Source: Polynucleobacter sp. MWH-UH25E (lineage in GTDB: Bacteria > Pseudomonadota > Gammaproteobacteria > Burkholderiales > Burkholderiaceae). From it: a stretch of DNA of 64,000 nucleotides. The translations under genes and the position numbers were made by a program. Below are positions 63,404 to 64,000 of this stretch, in pieces. Below the pieces are notes generated by a model, which ran no database searches, was not told the origin of the DNA, and saw nothing but the letters and a program-made list of their open reading frames with translations. Numbering within the stretch: the stretch's first letter is position 1; every line of letters starts with the position of its first letter. Location of the stretch: the NCBI RefSeq assembly GCF_018687095.1, contig NZ_CP061286.1:434001-498000 (forward strand), read 5' to 3'.

Positions 63404-64000
63404 ATGCGCTTTGATGTAGTCACTCTCTTTCCGGAAATGTTCGCCGCACTTACTAAGTGGGGTGTTACTGGGCGCGCATGCGAACAATCTCTTGCTAGTG
63501 TGCATTTATGGAATCCTAGGGATTTTTGTAGTGATCCACGCAAAACTGTGGATGATCGTGCTTACGGCGGTGGTCCAGGAATGGTCATGATGGCCAAGCC
63601 CCTAGAAGATACGGTGGCTGGAATTCGGGCTGCTCATGCTACGGAAGGGGTCAAAAGTGGCCCAATTTGTCTTCTAGCACCCCAGGGCGAGAGATTTTCT
63701 CAGAAGATAGCGACAGATATCCTAAATTACGGTAATTTAAGCTTCATCTGTGGCCGGTATGAGGCTGTAGACCAGCGTTTTATCGAGAGAAATGTTGATT
63801 TACAGCTCTCAATCGGTGATTTTGTGCTTTCTGGGGGTGAAATTCCCGCTATGGCGATCATGGATGCTGTTATTCGATTGATCCCGGGGGCCCTTGGGGA
63901 TGGCGAATCGGCGGTTCAGGATAGCTTTATGAATGGTCTTTTGGACTATCCGCACTACACCAGACCGGAGATTTATGAAAATTTATCGGTTCCAGACGTG
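63404..64000 (+). CDS. trmD: tRNA (guanine-N1)-methyltransferase TrmD, partial (C-terminus beyond the right edge)
   Basis: ATG at 63404; 199 codons open to the window edge, about three quarters of the usual 230-255 residues. Trefoil-knot features are present: [16 protein letters not shown] start, [41 protein letters not shown] and [21 protein letters not shown], then [11 protein letters not shown]. Makes m1G37 in tRNAs and prevents +1 frameshifting. Third gene of the operon that normally continues to rplS. Confidence 0.97.
   Translation, partial: MRFDVVTLFPEMFAALTKWGVTGRACEQSLASVHLWNPRDFCSDPRKTVDDRAYGGGPGMVMMAKPLEDTVAGIRAAHATEGVKSGPICLLAPQGERFSQKIATDILNYGNLSFICGRYEAVDQRFIERNVDLQLSIGDFVLSGGEIPAMAIMDAVIRLIPGALGDGESAVQDSFMNGLLDYPHYTRPEIYENLSVPDV

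Noticed and set aside
1..64000. Mobile elements, CRISPR arrays, prophage or defence islands
   Set aside because: No transposase, integrase, repeat-spacer pattern or known defence gene was seen; gene order is that of a conserved chromosome.

Overview
The window is a gene-dense stretch of a betaproteobacterial chromosome, most like Burkholderiales and in particular a Polynucleobacter-type freshwater genome. The evidence is the gene order gyrA-serC-pheA-hisC-tyrA-aroA-cmk-rpsA-ihfB-lapB, the alaA-hom-thrC-moeA-moaD-moaE run, the tmRNA tag ANDERYALAA, several Bug-type substrate-binding proteins, moderate base composition and very short intergenic gaps. I found no insertion sequence, prophage, CRISPR array, toxin-antitoxin pair or recognisable defence system.

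Layout. 1-9.4 kb: a truncated GT39/ArnT-like glycosyltransferase, an Mth938-family protein, alaA-hom-thrC (alanine and threonine synthesis), moeA-moaD-moaE (molybdenum cofactor), a SulP anion transporter and a DUF2177 membrane protein. 9.5-23.5 kb: a universal stress protein, an M23 peptidase, and a probable hydroxy-/sugar-acid module (enolase-superfamily enzyme, TAXI-type TRAP transporter, DHDPS-like aldolase, 2-hydroxyacid dehydrogenase, 3-hydroxyacyl-CoA-dehydrogenase-like protein). These are followed by an MFS exporter, a cytochrome b561/cytochrome c' pair, a site-2 protease, two short genes under 60 codons (21979-22146 and 22191-22328), a DODA-type dioxygenase and the fluoride channel CrcB. 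23.5-33.6 kb: a six-gene minus-strand operon (Bug, MmgE/PrpD, 2-hydroxyacid dehydrogenase, two half-size CHR transporters, Bug), TrhO, and a plus-strand run of Bug, carboxymuconolactone-decarboxylase-like protein, pirin and methyltransferase.

33.6-54.9 kb is mostly housekeeping: ssrA (tmRNA), gph, ubiG, an OmpA-family protein, gyrA, the aromatic/serine/histidine supraoperon running into cmk, rpsA, ihfB and lapB, then LPS-core precursor genes (ugd, rfaE1, rfaD), a ComEA-like protein, cysM and mltB. 55-61 kb is an acyl-CoA oxidation block: HDAC-family deacetylase, acyl-CoA synthetase, etfB, etfA and a long acyl-CoA dehydrogenase. The window closes with two small envelope proteins and the rpsP-rimM-trmD ribosome/tRNA operon, trmD running off the right edge.

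Most of the window is ordinary core genome. The points most worth a second look are the two small genes at 21979-22328, the CHR transporter pair inside a Bug/PrpD operon that lacks TctA/TctB, the TRAP/aldolase module with its internal hairpin and a nearby perfect palindrome, the rpsP leader with mutually exclusive hairpins, the hairpin between rpsP and rimM, and ihfB lying between two intrinsic terminators. None is a proven new system.
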